Shown here piece after piece: positions 1 through 10,084 of a stretch of 64,000 nt of DNA; within the stretch, counting starts at the first letter, position 1; each line of letters begins with the position of its first letter. The DNA comes from Fomes fomentarius (taxonomy: Eukaryota > Basidiomycota > Agaricomycetes > Polyporales > Polyporaceae), in NCBI GenBank assembly GCA_022606135.1, contig JABYQN010000007.1, positions 2,294,001 through 2,358,000 on the forward strand. Reading direction: 5' to 3'. Both the position numbers and the translations under genes were made by a program. The notes below the pieces were generated by a model. That model saw only the letters and a program-made list of their open reading frames with translations, was not told the origin of the DNA and made no database searches.

Positions 1-83
1 ATCGGACACGGCGAGCAAAGGCTCTTTCTTGCCATCCACGTCGACTCTGCGCGTTCTCTGCCACCCGGAACCATCCTCAAAGA

Positions 84-2111
84 ATGCATCGCCCAGGTAA
101 TCGCCCGAGCTCCCGCGAAGCCGTCGGTATGTTCTCATCGCGTGCAGGTCAACCCCCTCAGCGACCCCCAAGCCTCGGACCCAATCCTGCGCTGGGAGCA
201 GCATACCGCGGCGGGCCCTATGCAGGCTACGGCCTGCCACAGCGGAACGTGATGCAAGGATATCCGAGCCTACCCACCCAGCGCACGGTCGTGCCCCAGC
301 CATCACCCAATTTTCTCCAGCAGCGCGGGCAGAACAACTTCCCGTTCAACGCAGGCACCCTCCAGCAACAGCAGGCGCAAGCGCAGTCCCAGCTCACGTC
401 TCAGACCTCCCTCTCGCATGCCGCTCACCAGCAGCAAACGCAGGGTTCTGGCGCTAACTCGACACTACCGCTGCATCTTGCACAGAACGCTGCTCCGAGT
501 AGTCTGGCCCCCTCCGTGTCTTCGCAGAGCGAGCTTGGCCTCGATCCAAACGACTTCCCGGCACTAGGGACGGCACCGGCAAGTAGTACGCCTGCGCCAT
601 CGAACGCCAATGCTGCAAGTTATGCAACGCAAGCTGGGACAGGAGCGGGGGGCAGTGGGGGACAGACGGGTAATGGCATTGGGGCGACTCCTGCACGAGA
701 GCTAACGGCGGAGGACTTCCCTGCGTTAGGCGGGCAGAGTCAGACGACACAACAGCAATCGCAAGCGTCGCAGCAGACACCCGCAGACGGGCATCCTCCT
801 GGTCTAAACGGTTTCCAGCAGCACACGGACCCACAACATCGACAGAACCTACTAGGATCGTTAACTAGTGGTTCGCAGCAGCAGCCGGGGTTGTTAAACT
901 TGGGGCAGCAGGCTAGGAATGTGCATCCGGGGTTCCAGTCAGACGCGGACAAGCAGCGGGTGCGTCCCTCCATTTTATGTCCATCCAGATCCCCAATCCT
1001 CATGCGGTGCAGAATTACACGATCAAGAACAACCATGCAAATGCAGCTGCAGCATGGAATTCACCGAACGTCAATCCGAACGCGCAGCCTGCGAGTACAT
1101 TTTCCAACGGCCAGCAAAACCACACCCAAGTGCAGACACCCTCGCAGCAGCCGCAACAACAACAAACCCAACAGCATCTGAACGCACCGCCTGGCGTACC
1201 ACCGCCATCATCCTTCCCTCAGCAAACGGCACCTGCACAGCATACACCCTACGTCGCGAATGGCACCGTTGCGGGAGATACACCTCATCATCCATCGCAA
1301 GGACCTGCTCATGCCACGAGCGCAGTACCACAAACACCTGCACAACAAGTACTCATGTCACCAGCAGATCGATGGGGACTACTTGGGTTGCTCGCACTCA
1401 TTAAGAGCGCAGACCCAGACCAGAGTCTACTGGCAATAGGCACGGACTTGGGTACAATGGGATTGGACATGCAGAACCCTGGGTAAGCGCCGAAGCGCGT
1501 CTTTGTTGTCCTATATGGCTCATCATGTGCATTGCCTCCAGTAGTTTGTACTCCACATTCATCACGCCATGGGCGGACTCTTCTGCCGCGCATACGGTTG
1601 AGCCGGACTTCCACCTTCCTGCGTGCTACAACGTGCAACCGCCACCCCCCGGTCCGAACAAGGCCGCTGCATTCAGCGACGAGACACTGTTCTTCATGTT
1701 CTACTCGTCACCGCGGGACGCGCTCCAAGAAATTGCGGCGCAGGAACTGTACGTTCACTTGGCCATCTTGTACGCTCCCTCATCAATAACCATCACCATA
1801 CTAGATATAACCGCAATTGGCGTTACCATAAGGAGATGCGTCTCTGGATTACAAAGGAGAGCGGTACACAACCATCGCAGAAGGTGCCTGGCGGTGAGCA
1901 AGGCAGGTACTCGTACTGGGACCCCGAGATGTGGGAGAAGACGCAAAAGGAGATCACCGTGCTCTACTCGGACCTCGAAGAGAAGAGCCACCCAGCCTTC
2001 GCGCCAGGTCAGACGCTGCAGCTGAACGCAGGTGCGGCTGCTCCACACCCTCCGGCGCAGCCCGCGCGGGTAGGTCAGGCGTTCCAGGGCATCAGCATGA
2101 GTGCTATGTGA
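84..2111 (+). CDS. NOT2: CCR4-NOT complex subunit NOT2 (NOT2/3/5 family)
   Basis: Four exons: 84-959, 1013-1482, 1542-1748, 1805-2111; coding length 1860 nt, 619 residues. All three introns (53, 59, 56 nt) are GT-AG, and each is needed to keep the frame. The N-terminal ~450 residues are low-complexity, rich in Gln, Ser, Pro and Asn, with two copies of a short D-F-P-A-L-G motif (LDPNDFPALG, TAEDFPALGG). The C-terminal ~150 residues carry the NOT-box: WGLLGLLALIK, SLYSTFITPWAD, FMFYSSPRDALQEIAAQELY, NRNWRYHKEMRLWIT. NOT2 is a core scaffold of the CCR4-NOT deadenylase and acts in mRNA decay and transcription control in cytoplasm and nucleus. The Met at 84 is the first in frame, but the far N-terminus is not conserved, so the start is less certain than the rest. 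The gene looks intact. Confidence 0.93.
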
Positions 2112-3369
2112 GGGCGGACGAGGTAACCTTCCACGTTCTCGTTCTCGTTTGATTTGGACAGGAACTTTCCATTCCAACCATCACAACCTTTCAGCCCCCC
2201 ATCCCAATCCCCGATCCGTTCTACCATTGTCTGTTTATGTCCAGCGATCCTGCGTTTCGTTTTGTGTGTCGGTGCTGTGTCCCCGATTCTCCTATCATCG
2301 AGCTACCATACGCTTGTATCTGTAAACCAACATCCTGTTTGAATCATACCATCCCGATTATTGATGAACCACGTTCTTCGGGGTGTATTCCAGAGAAACT
2401 ACATTCGTCGATGTAGACCTGGGGCATGGACACATCGTTTCCGGTGAGTGACTAGGTCCCATACCGTTCCCGGTCGTTGACGCACTTCCGTTACTTGCTA
2501 GAAACTAAACGAAGGGCAAGTTGCGCGCCTAGTTCGCCGAAGTACCGTTATCTACGCTTCTCCTGCGCGGCGGCTGTACGTTCATGGACGCCATGCAGGG
2601 AAGTACAACGGTGAAGACAGATAGACAGACCAGTGCATTCAAACAGTTCTTCAAGTCCTCGCCCATGCGTATGGATGGTATTTCTGGCAAGACAGTGCGC
2701 ACGATGTGGATGTTGCTTCTGCGACATACGCTTGAACTAGACTACTGACCACTTTGGGATGTAAGCACTTATCATGGGGTGCATATGCGGATCCAGGAGT
2801 CAGTCTTCTGTTCGCATCCGCGGCGCTGCACTCCTTCCGGTGGGCCGCTTTGCTCCTCGCACTCGCGCCTCGCAGCGGGGTGTTCGGTCTCTGGCCGCTC
2901 CTTGATAATGTGGCTAGCACGTTATCTATCTTCTCCGGCGTGTAGTTTGCGCAGGTACATGATGGCGAGGATCGCACATATTCAGCTCAGTGAGTGTATA
3001 AGATATGAATGCCTTCCGATCACTGATATACCTCCTATGTGGTGTACACCTACCTCTATCGCGCCCACCCAAGTGTATATATATATAGTGGCATCATCTC
3101 CCCCCTCAAGTTCAGGTCTGTCGCACCATGGAGGTGAGAGTATCTGCCAATTCTTCGTATCGGCATCTGACATTCTGCGCGTACGTGCAAGCTCGCTACG
3201 CCTTCGATGCTCCGGCTCCGGCTGCGCCTTCACCTCAACAGATTTGTACGGCAAGAACCTTCCCAAATGGTCCTATGGAGTCAAGTCGATGATTACGCAA
3301 GTACTAAGTTCCACTATGGTCCATGGGTGCACTGAGTGATACTCTGATGCCCTTTAGTTTTCCGAGCCT
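2112..3369. other. Intergenic, no supported gene
   Basis: Pyrimidine-rich 3' flank of NOT2, followed by sequence with only short overlapping frames on both strands. A 54-codon frame from ATG 3128 on the plus strand has no recognisable motif. I see no gene here. Confidence 0.5.
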
Positions 3370-3523
3370 CTTATCGGGCTTACGGCGAAAATCGCGATCT
3401 TGCTACTGTTCTGCCGCACAATCGTTATTAGGCTGAAGATCGGAAATCAAGGTAATTAGGGAGTAGGCCAACGAAGGCGGCTAAGATGCCCGCATCTGAC
3501 TCACCTGCCGCACTAGCGTGGAC

Positions 3524-3597
3524 TTCGGACCACAATTCCATCGAGTGATGGCAACCACCAGTTGGCCTGACAGCTCGTATTGTATTGCTTGTCAAAG
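3524..3597. repeat. Micro-inverted block relative to the sister arm
   Basis: The block starting TTCGGACCACAATTCC and ending TTGTCAAAG reads on the plus strand here and also on the plus strand at 11047-11122, although the flanks on both sides are in opposite orientation in the two copies. The block has therefore flipped in one copy. Short CTTYG / CRAAG inverted ends border it in both copies. Confidence 0.85.
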
Positions 3598-3636
3598 GCA
3601 GAGGAACACGCAAAGCATGACATAGCGGACAACATA

Positions 3637-4251
3637 CAGGTGGTTCCATTTTTGTTGGCCGAGCGCCCAATTGCACAGCACACTTTGCACACGAAAAATT
3701 CAAAAATTATGAGGGAGCTCAGTTCACGTTGGCCCCTTGATTGGCCAATTAAACTCATTGGGAGGCATGACTGAGCACATCGAGCGATTTATATGCCTCA
3801 CGAGGTGCAGAAATCCACTCTTCGGCCTGCCTCAATAACCACGTCATCGGGCGCCAAAAGTGCGCAACTTTGAACAAGGCATAAGAAGCCTGGGCTTGCT
3901 CATAGGCTACATAGCATTGCACATAAATAATCGGGAGTGTGTGTATATAATGCTAGGAAGCTCTAGGGTGAAACGAAGAGGTTTTCGTGGGCGGATCCTC
4001 GTCAAAAATCCGGGATTGTCCCGAGATAATCTGACTTCTGTAACTTACAAACCCGAGTATCTAGGGAGATTCAGAAGGTGTAGGTGTGTATGCGAAGCTT
4101 GTAGCAGTATATATCGCCAGTCTCAGAGCAAGGGAGAAGCGGCAAGGGCACAGTCGATTTGTTTGTATTTTCTGACTTTTTCGTGTCGAAAGTGTGCGCG
4201 CGTCAGTCGGAGATGGGCGGCCACCAATTCTGGAAACAGCTGTAGTAACAG
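3637..4251. mobile_element. ~615 bp insertion, possible non-autonomous DNA element
   Basis: Absent from the sister copy, where only about 15 nt (GTCATAGTCTCATAG) lie between the same flanks. The left end CAGGTGGTTCC and the reverse complement of the right end (CAGCTGTTTCC) form an imperfect inverted repeat of roughly 11-17 bp. The CAG start and the repetitive scar in the sister are what a cut-and-paste element and its footprint could leave. No clear target-site duplication and no transposase are visible. A deletion in the sister copy is the alternative. Confidence 0.35.
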
Positions 4252-4383
4252 AAAATCACAGTATACGCAGCTACGACAGGACGATAATGGCAGGAGAATG
4301 AGGCGATGATAGATTCGGCTGACGAGACACATCAAATACGGCTCGACAGATCCTGTGGAAGAGTATATACTCAGATCGTGCAT

Positions 4384-5118
4384 CTACGAAGGTAATGGCA
4401 TACGCACCGCATCGTGAATTTTATCCCAGTCGTGCCACCAAAGTCGTTCAGTCTTGTGCTCGCATTCTGTCATTGCATCATCTAGGATCGAAAGCGCGTC
4501 CCTGACATCTAGACCTGCCTCCTCAATGACATCGTGGCGTGCCTCGATGTTGTAGTTGTCCCACACCACGAACATCTCGGAATACTTGTCCGTGTAAGGC
4601 TTCCCAAATGACAACTTGACACCTGCACGTTGCTCAAGGTGTTCTCGGACCATGACTGGTAGAGCCCCTCAATATAGCTTTGGAGCGACCCGTCTTGTTG
4701 TTCGGCTTCTGTGAGCTCGCCGTAGGTGACGAATTCCTGGCTGAGGTACTCGAACCCGTAGAGAGGGATGCTGAGCTTGTGCTTGTAAGCGTACGCCGCG
4801 AGGAAATCGGGTTGATATGCCCAGCCGTAGATGAGCTTCGGTGGATGACGGTTTTTGTTGGAAGCAATCCACTTGCGAGGGAGAAGCTTGGTTGGATGGT
4901 ATGTGTTGAACAGCCTCTTCAGTTTCTGACAGAGTTGGCATCGAGGGTTTGAAGGAGCAATGTAAGACGAGGTGGTGACTACTCACTGCATTCTGTGCCC
5001 GTTTGGCACGATCCGTGAGCTTCCAAGTCTCCCCGTCATCCTCCAACATTGTCTCCCCATTCTCGTCTCGTTCATACTCAAAGAGGATCGCGTATTCCTC
5101 TGCCCTAGTCGTAGCCAT
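4384..5118 (-). pseudogene. Frameshifted copy of the lineage-specific gene at 10119
   Basis: Exon 1 is 4987-5118 (MATTRAEEYAILFEYERDEN...), then a 61 nt GT-AG intron (4926-4986), then exon 2 down to 4384. Exon 2 is 7 nt shorter than in the sister: two codons are lost where the sister encodes LLRGTLIQALGK, and one base is lost in the GAGGGGCTCTACC stretch (4664-4669). After that base the sister's frame (MVREHLEQRAGVKLSFGKPY...) still exists but is out of phase with the start. The protein is therefore predicted to be aberrant after about residue 135. Function unknown; no known domain recognised. Confidence 0.75.
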
Positions 5119-5754
5119 GGGTGGCGCAGTCGATGGAGAAAGAAATGATAAGTTCTGAAGCACTCGTGACTGACAACCGTTATCGCGCGTTGCAGGAGGT
5201 GTAGGACGTACATTAACCCAACGTTGAACCTGGCGGAGTGTCACCATGCGGTTGGAACTTGAAGCTAGCCGATTGTGTGGGTCACGTGTGGCATACGGTA
5301 ACGCACAATGTTGAATGTCAGTTCGCCGGACTCCTCACCCCAACACGAGCTCATCCATGGGACTGCGATATGCAACTCTGCCTCCATCCTGACATACTCC
5401 ATATCGTCCTCGAAGAGTGTCCGACCAATATGTAGTATCCCTCTCGGAGGGCCTCTCCGCAGCAGCCCCAGCAGGGCATCACCCCATATCACACTGCACT
5501 CATTTCCATCCGTCCGTCGCCGCCATGTTGAAACAATGCTGGAGAAGGGTAACAATGTCCCTTCCTTGGTGTGCGGGATCGCCGGTGGATTTGCGGAAAC
5601 GAGCAGGATACAATCACAAAATCAAGTAAAATAAAGTTCAGCTTTGACGTCCGCTATTGCACGCCTCGAGGGGCGAAGGAAATGGAAAAAATCTTGCGCT
5701 GCATTCCTCCTTATGGACAAATACACGGTCTTGGTAAGCATATCTATAATATCT
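5119..5754. other. Intergenic with one unassigned 96-codon frame
   Basis: Contains the upstream region of the frameshifted copy and an open minus-strand frame (5265-5555) holding GILHIGRTLFEDDMEYVRME. It has no motif I recognise and could be a fragment of a decayed gene. Nothing else is visible. Confidence 0.4.
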
Positions 5755-6711
5755 TCACTGGTTGACCGCAACGCTGTACGTCGACGTGAGCAGGTCCGTG
5801 CTGCCCGTGAACGGCTCCGTGCCGGCCTGGATCGCCTGGATGTACTGCATGCCCGCGACGCCCTGGTTCTGGACGAGGTAGTCGAAGAACACCTTGAGGT
5901 CCACGCTGAAGTTGTTGATGTCCCCGTCCTGGCTGACGAACGAGAGCACCTCCCAGTTCGCGTTCAGGCCCTTCCACAGGTTCCACAGGCTCCAGTGGTG
6001 GCCCGCGAGCGAGATGCCCATCTGGACCTGCGAGCCCACGGGATGGATGCTACGGCAAGTGTCGTGTCGGACGTCAGCAAGCGATGAACATTGGAGGTGA
6101 AAGAGGGAGAGACGTGCCGGCGAGCCAGATCATGATCTCGTATGAAGATGCGGAGGTAGCGGGGTCGCCGGAGGGTTGGACACCCGTCCAGATGTCGTAG
6201 GAGACGTCGACTCGGTCTGGTGCTGCCACTGCCACGTCGTCGGCACGGACTTGATATGTTGGAGCTGCGGATAGCGTCACACCGTCAGCACTCAAGCCCC
6301 GCTACCGGATGGAAGACGAGGGGACATGGAGAGCTGAGAACCATAAAAGATGGCATTGACATACCTGGATGCCCTTAGCGGAGTTGTGGGGGACATTCGC
6401 GTAGCTCTTCACGTTCTTCTGGGTGTTCTGCCAGTCTCACTGAGTCACTGTGTCTGCCACGACACGCTGTTGCCGCTCGTGCTGATGAGCGTCAAGTTCT
6501 GGTTGCCAACACCCGCATCTGCGCAGTACACAAGTCAGTCTTTGGGAGTGCGCTATGTGGCGGAGGACGTACTTTTGCCCCAGAGGTTCTGGCAGAGCGT
6601 ATACGCACCAGCGGGCGCACAGTCGTACTGGCCCGTCAAGGTCGTCTCGGCCGGGCGGGCGACCGCGGAGGCAGCGAGAGCGACGAGCGTGACGAGCGTT
6701 GAGAAGTGCAT
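5755..6711 (-). pseudogene. Decayed GH12 endoglucanase/xyloglucanase
   Basis: Glycoside hydrolase family 12 cleaves beta-1,4-glucan or xyloglucan outside the cell. The start at 6711 gives a good signal peptide (MHFSTLVTLVALAASAVA), then GQYDCAPAGAYTLCQNLWGK. Downstream pieces are NVKSYANV, VDVSYDIWTG, SSYEIMIWLA (nucleophile Glu) and GMQYIQAIQAGTEPFTG (acid/base Glu), ending SVAVNQ-stop. These pieces are not in one spliceable frame. After SGNSVSWQT there is a TGA in frame and 17 nt before the frame that resumes with WQNTQKN. A one-base shift separates WQWQHQTE from VDVSYDIW. The last intron starts GC at a position that does not restore phase. Both catalytic Glu are kept, so decay looks recent; sequencing error at several sites is the alternative. 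Confidence 0.75.
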
Positions 6712-7573
6712 GGCTGAACTATACCTACAGGCGGACCCGCTACGACGGAGGACGATGAGGCATCTCTGCTCTCCCGTCCGCCCTCGATATATACCTCCAT
6801 CACGCGTGCACACTGCACGTCCGAAGCAACGTACATGGAAGCATTACGCACCTGCACGTTAGTACACATCGGGATGGACGTCGGATATACCAGAACTGTT
6901 GGCCCCAGCGCGACGGTGTAATCTCGTGCGCACACTCATGCGGACGACGCTTGTCTCTCGAGAAGCATTAGGCTGCATCACCAAGTCACAGACGACGAAC
7001 GAGCGACGAAGGTCGCATGGTGGAGATAGCACCTGATAGAGCAGATTCGATGACTGCAAAGCTGACGTTCGACGCGCCTGTGGTCTGTTTGGGTAAGCGA
7101 TGTGGAGTATAGGAATCAAGGATGGTGCGGATCCCGATGATATTCCGGACCATATCCGCTTGTGGACAGCAGCTTCGTCGTCAAATCCTTAAGCACGCGT
7201 CGGATGAGAGCGGCAGCGTACATTCATGCTACCATCATCTGGAGACAGAGGACAACCGAGATGGGGGTAGAAGAGCGGGGGAGGGACGTACTAGAACAGA
7301 TGCTATGATTGCGGCATGATCTTGTGACGCTCTCGGCTCGTGAATCATCGTGTGCACTGTGACGCTCCCTCCAACCGAAAATGATAAATAACCCGAAAGC
7401 CGAGGGTACAAGGCCAAGTGTACTGCCGAAAGCTGCCCACGGATATAGAAACAGAATCGCGTGCTGAAGACTCAACGTATGACCTCAACCACAGTGGCGA
7501 CATAGAGAACCTAGCGCAGAGACATCACAATCTAGAAGACTGAATATGACCTACCTTGAGAGCACCCTGACGG
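6712..7573. other. Intergenic, no supported gene
   Basis: Promoter side of the GH12 relic and spacer to the ArfGAP relic. Only short overlapping frames; nothing recognised. Confidence 0.45.
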
Positions 7574-8717
7574 TCACTGACGGAGACTCTCGCCGACGTT
7601 CTGGACATCGGGGTTTGCGAGAACTCTTTGCAGCAGATCCTTCGCGGCCAATTTCAACCCAGCGAGGGTACCATCGCCCAGCATCCCACCATCTGCACCT
7701 TGGCCCGCTGCCAGCTCCTCCTCTCCGAAGTATTGGTTCGAGAATATCGACTGTGCACCCTGGAACGACTGCAGACGTGTTTGCGCCTCCGCAACCGCAG
7801 TGGGATCGTACGAGTTGCGCCCAATGTACATGTCCGATGATATAGCTTTCTGGTTCCCGAACGTTTCGCGCGCAAATGTGGGGGCATTGTCTGCGCTGCG
7901 GCGGCACTGATGGAAGGGAGCGTCAACGTCATTCCGGGGTGAACAGCGTGACCGCCGTATGGAGAACCCATAGATCTCACCTGGTGGATGCAGCCGCAGC
8001 TGCAGGGACCGCACCAAACCCTAGACGCTTTATACCCATACCCAGCCTCTCCAAATCCTGCGCATTTCCTTTGGGAGCGGTGACCGCAGGAGTCACAGGT
8101 GCAGCAGACTTCGTGACTCGAAACTTCGCTGTCGCCGTAGCAGATTGCTCCGCAGCGAGGCGAAAACGCTGCTCTTCTTCGGCCTTTTCGCATTCGTGGT
8201 CGTAGCCCAACTGCTTTGGGCGTAGGTGTGGCGGCGGCCTCTGCTCCATTAACGACCACCTGACGCGCCAACTCCTCTTTGTACAACTCCGCAAAGCGAC
8301 TGGAGTATTTCTTCTTGGTGTCTGCTTTGTGAAGAAATCGGTTGCCGAAGCGTTTCCGCCGACTTTCATGGTACGCAGCTGGTTGAGCTGCCAGCTGTAC
8401 AAGTTGATGGAACTGTCAAATCAGAGGTCTCAGTATCTGGAGATGGACATCTAAAGAAAAATTGGTAGAGTACCGGACGAAGCTGATGTCCACGCCCATG
8501 TTGCGATGGACGCTAGAGCAATCTAGAAATATGTACACGCCGACAGTTACACTGGACCATGTCGGAATGCGAGCCTGACAATCGAAACACATCTACCGGC
8601 CAGAGTCAATCAACTATACACTGATTATTCCAACCGTCCGCACCTTGTTTCCCTTCTGGGCTTTCAGTACCTTGAAGACCTGTTCCGTCTCAGCTGTAGT
8701 AGAGTAGAATCCGCCAT
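7574..8717 (-). pseudogene. Decayed ArfGAP gene (GLO3 / ARFGAP2-3 type)
   Basis: ArfGAPs trigger GTP hydrolysis on Arf in COPI vesicle traffic. Recognisable in order on the minus strand: ATG 8717 MADST, then TAETEQVFKVLKAQKGNK, a spliced zinc finger [19 protein letters not shown], then [11 protein letters not shown] and SWQLNQLRTMKVGGNASATD. After these come DTKKKYSSRFAELYKEELAR and the GLO3-type tail FGNQKAISSDMYIGRNSYDP, ending VGESLRQ-stop. Two introns fit (NK|MCFDC and FVR|SINLYSW). Lesions: a frameshift just after the start codon; the third zinc Cys replaced by Phe (YIFLDC for the usual YICLDC); a deletion with frame change between FFTK and DTKKKYSS; and a further frame change in the linker. 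It cannot make a working zinc finger. Confidence 0.8.
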
Positions 8718-9269
8718 AATTTCTAGAGCAGTGTGCGGAAGATGGAGAGAAGAGACAAGTCAGCCTCGGCGGAAGAGTTTCCACCAGAGTACATAGTATT
8801 ACAACGCCACGTGGAGCTGACACGCGAGGCAAGCACAATCATGGCGCCCGGTCCGGTCGTTTCAGACTTTGTCGGACAATGGTTGACCACAGGGGGTTCC
8901 GTGAAAGTACGTAGCAGGGCAACGATTTGGAGCAGCGCACCATGTAGGATGGAAGTGGTGAGGGATGTGGTAACGGCTGCGCGGTCATAGTTATTCAAGT
9001 ACTTAAGTCCCACTCAGCACTGGGTGGGGGATACATAAGCATAGGGCAAGAGCAGCATACAAATCATGCCTATGGCATCACATTATTCTCACCCTAATCT
9101 TTACAAACCTTGCGTACAGGGAGAAAGAGAGTCAACGGTGTGGCCATCCATAAGAGGTAATTGAAGCGCCGATAATTCACAGGGCGCCACAACGTCTACA
9201 TGCGCATCATTGCAACCACCACCTTCGACTTTATCCTCCAGCCGTTTCTCTGTCGCCTGCCCACGATAG
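8718..9269. other. Intergenic, no supported gene
   Basis: Divergent spacer between the ArfGAP relic and the lactamase fragment. Open frames of up to 96 codons overlap on both strands without any familiar motif. Confidence 0.4.
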
Positions 9270-9863
9270 CGCACAAATATTACACTGACTTGCAGAAGCT
9301 CCTATCTCGTGCATCCATTGTCCGTGAGCAGCATCATCCCAGCGACCCGAGTCGCCATCCGAGGCTTGCCTGAACCACGGCCTAACCAGCCATACATCGA
9401 GGTATCTGCTTTGGAGGCAGGTATCCTGCAGGTGATCCTCACGAAGTTCCTCGAAGGCGCACAGCCAGGCGAATCTACCATCTGCCCCTCACTTTCCTTC
9501 CCGCTCCGCCACTCCGTAACAAGGGAGCATCTGGTGTTCGACCTTGGGATCAGGCGGGACATGGAGGTTCACCCGCCCGCAGTACAGAAATCAGTCGTGG
9601 GTTGCCTCATCACGACACTGCAAAGCGTAGACGAGAGCTTGAAGAAGGGCGGCATCGATCCCGCAGAGGTGGGGACGGTGATCGCGAACCACCTGCACTA
9701 CGACCAGTAAGTACTTCACCATCCATCACTTGAACCGATTTCTCACGCTTTTCGGCAGTGTTGGGGACGCTTCGGCCTTCCCAAAAGCAACATTCATCAT
9801 GGGCTACGACGCCGAGGGGATCTCTCAACGGGCCGGTCTTAACTTTCCCTCGTTCGGGTAAAG
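9270..9863 (+). pseudogene. Truncated metallo-beta-lactamase-fold hydrolase
   Basis: Exon to 9708, intron 9709-9759 (GTAAGT...CGGCAG), then about 100 nt to a TAA. Splicing gives the metal-binding motif HLHYDHVGD; without splicing the frame stops as HLHYDQ. Upstream blocks PNQPYIEVSALEAG, SLSFPLRHSVTREHLVFDLG and GIDPAEVGTVIANH match fungal lactonase-like members of the superfamily. The protein stops about 35 residues after the metal motif, so the later metal-binding His and Asp residues and roughly half the fold are missing. The remaining sequence runs into a hairpin-forming palindrome (9827-9907). No ATG precedes the conserved part in frame; a start exon upstream of the AG at 9294 is possible but unseen. 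Confidence 0.65.
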
Positions 9864-9907
9864 TACAAAGGCGGGGGGTGGAGGCAAAGTTAAGACCGCC
9901 CCGGAAA
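9827..9907. repeat. Imperfect palindrome at the lactamase break
   Basis: GGTCTTAACTTT near 9836 and AAAGTTAAGACC near 9891 are exact inverse copies. They extend outward as imperfect CGGGSC arms, with a loop of about 40 nt. The palindrome sits exactly where homology to the lactamase family ends, so it may mark the breakpoint or be a tiny foldback insertion. Confidence 0.6.
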
Positions 9908-10084
9908 ATCCATCTCGGGCAGTGCACGTGTAGTGGGGCTGGGAAGGGAAACTCGCGAATATTGGGAATAAATGTAATACGGGAGGTATCTTGCCGAACT
10001 CGGGATAGGATAACTTGAAGTTATAATATAAGTACTCTCAGTTCACGTTCCCACATTCTGGCTCACAACCTCAACCATCCTCTC

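Larger units (their letters stand above)
3370..5140 (-). repeat. Left arm of a large inverted duplication
   Basis: Read on the minus strand, this stretch matches about 10.09-11.27 kb on the plus strand: first a two-exon gene, then its non-coding 3' flank. Shared landmarks past the gene include the segment with GAGTATATACTCTTCCACAG and the segment with GGCCTACTCCCTAATTACCT. Identity fades upstream of the start codon and past about 3370. The left arm differs from the right by a ~615 bp insertion (3637-4251), an inverted 74 bp block (3524-3597) and a frameshift in the gene. The extents are judged by eye. Confidence 0.85.

Noticed and set aside
3128..3292. 54-codon plus-strand frame upstream of the inverted duplication
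   Set aside because: Reads plausibly in two frames at once, with no motif and no splice partner found.
9309..9311. GTG as start of the lactamase frame
   Set aside because: GTG starts are not expected in fungal nuclear genes; the true 5' exon is missing or unseen.
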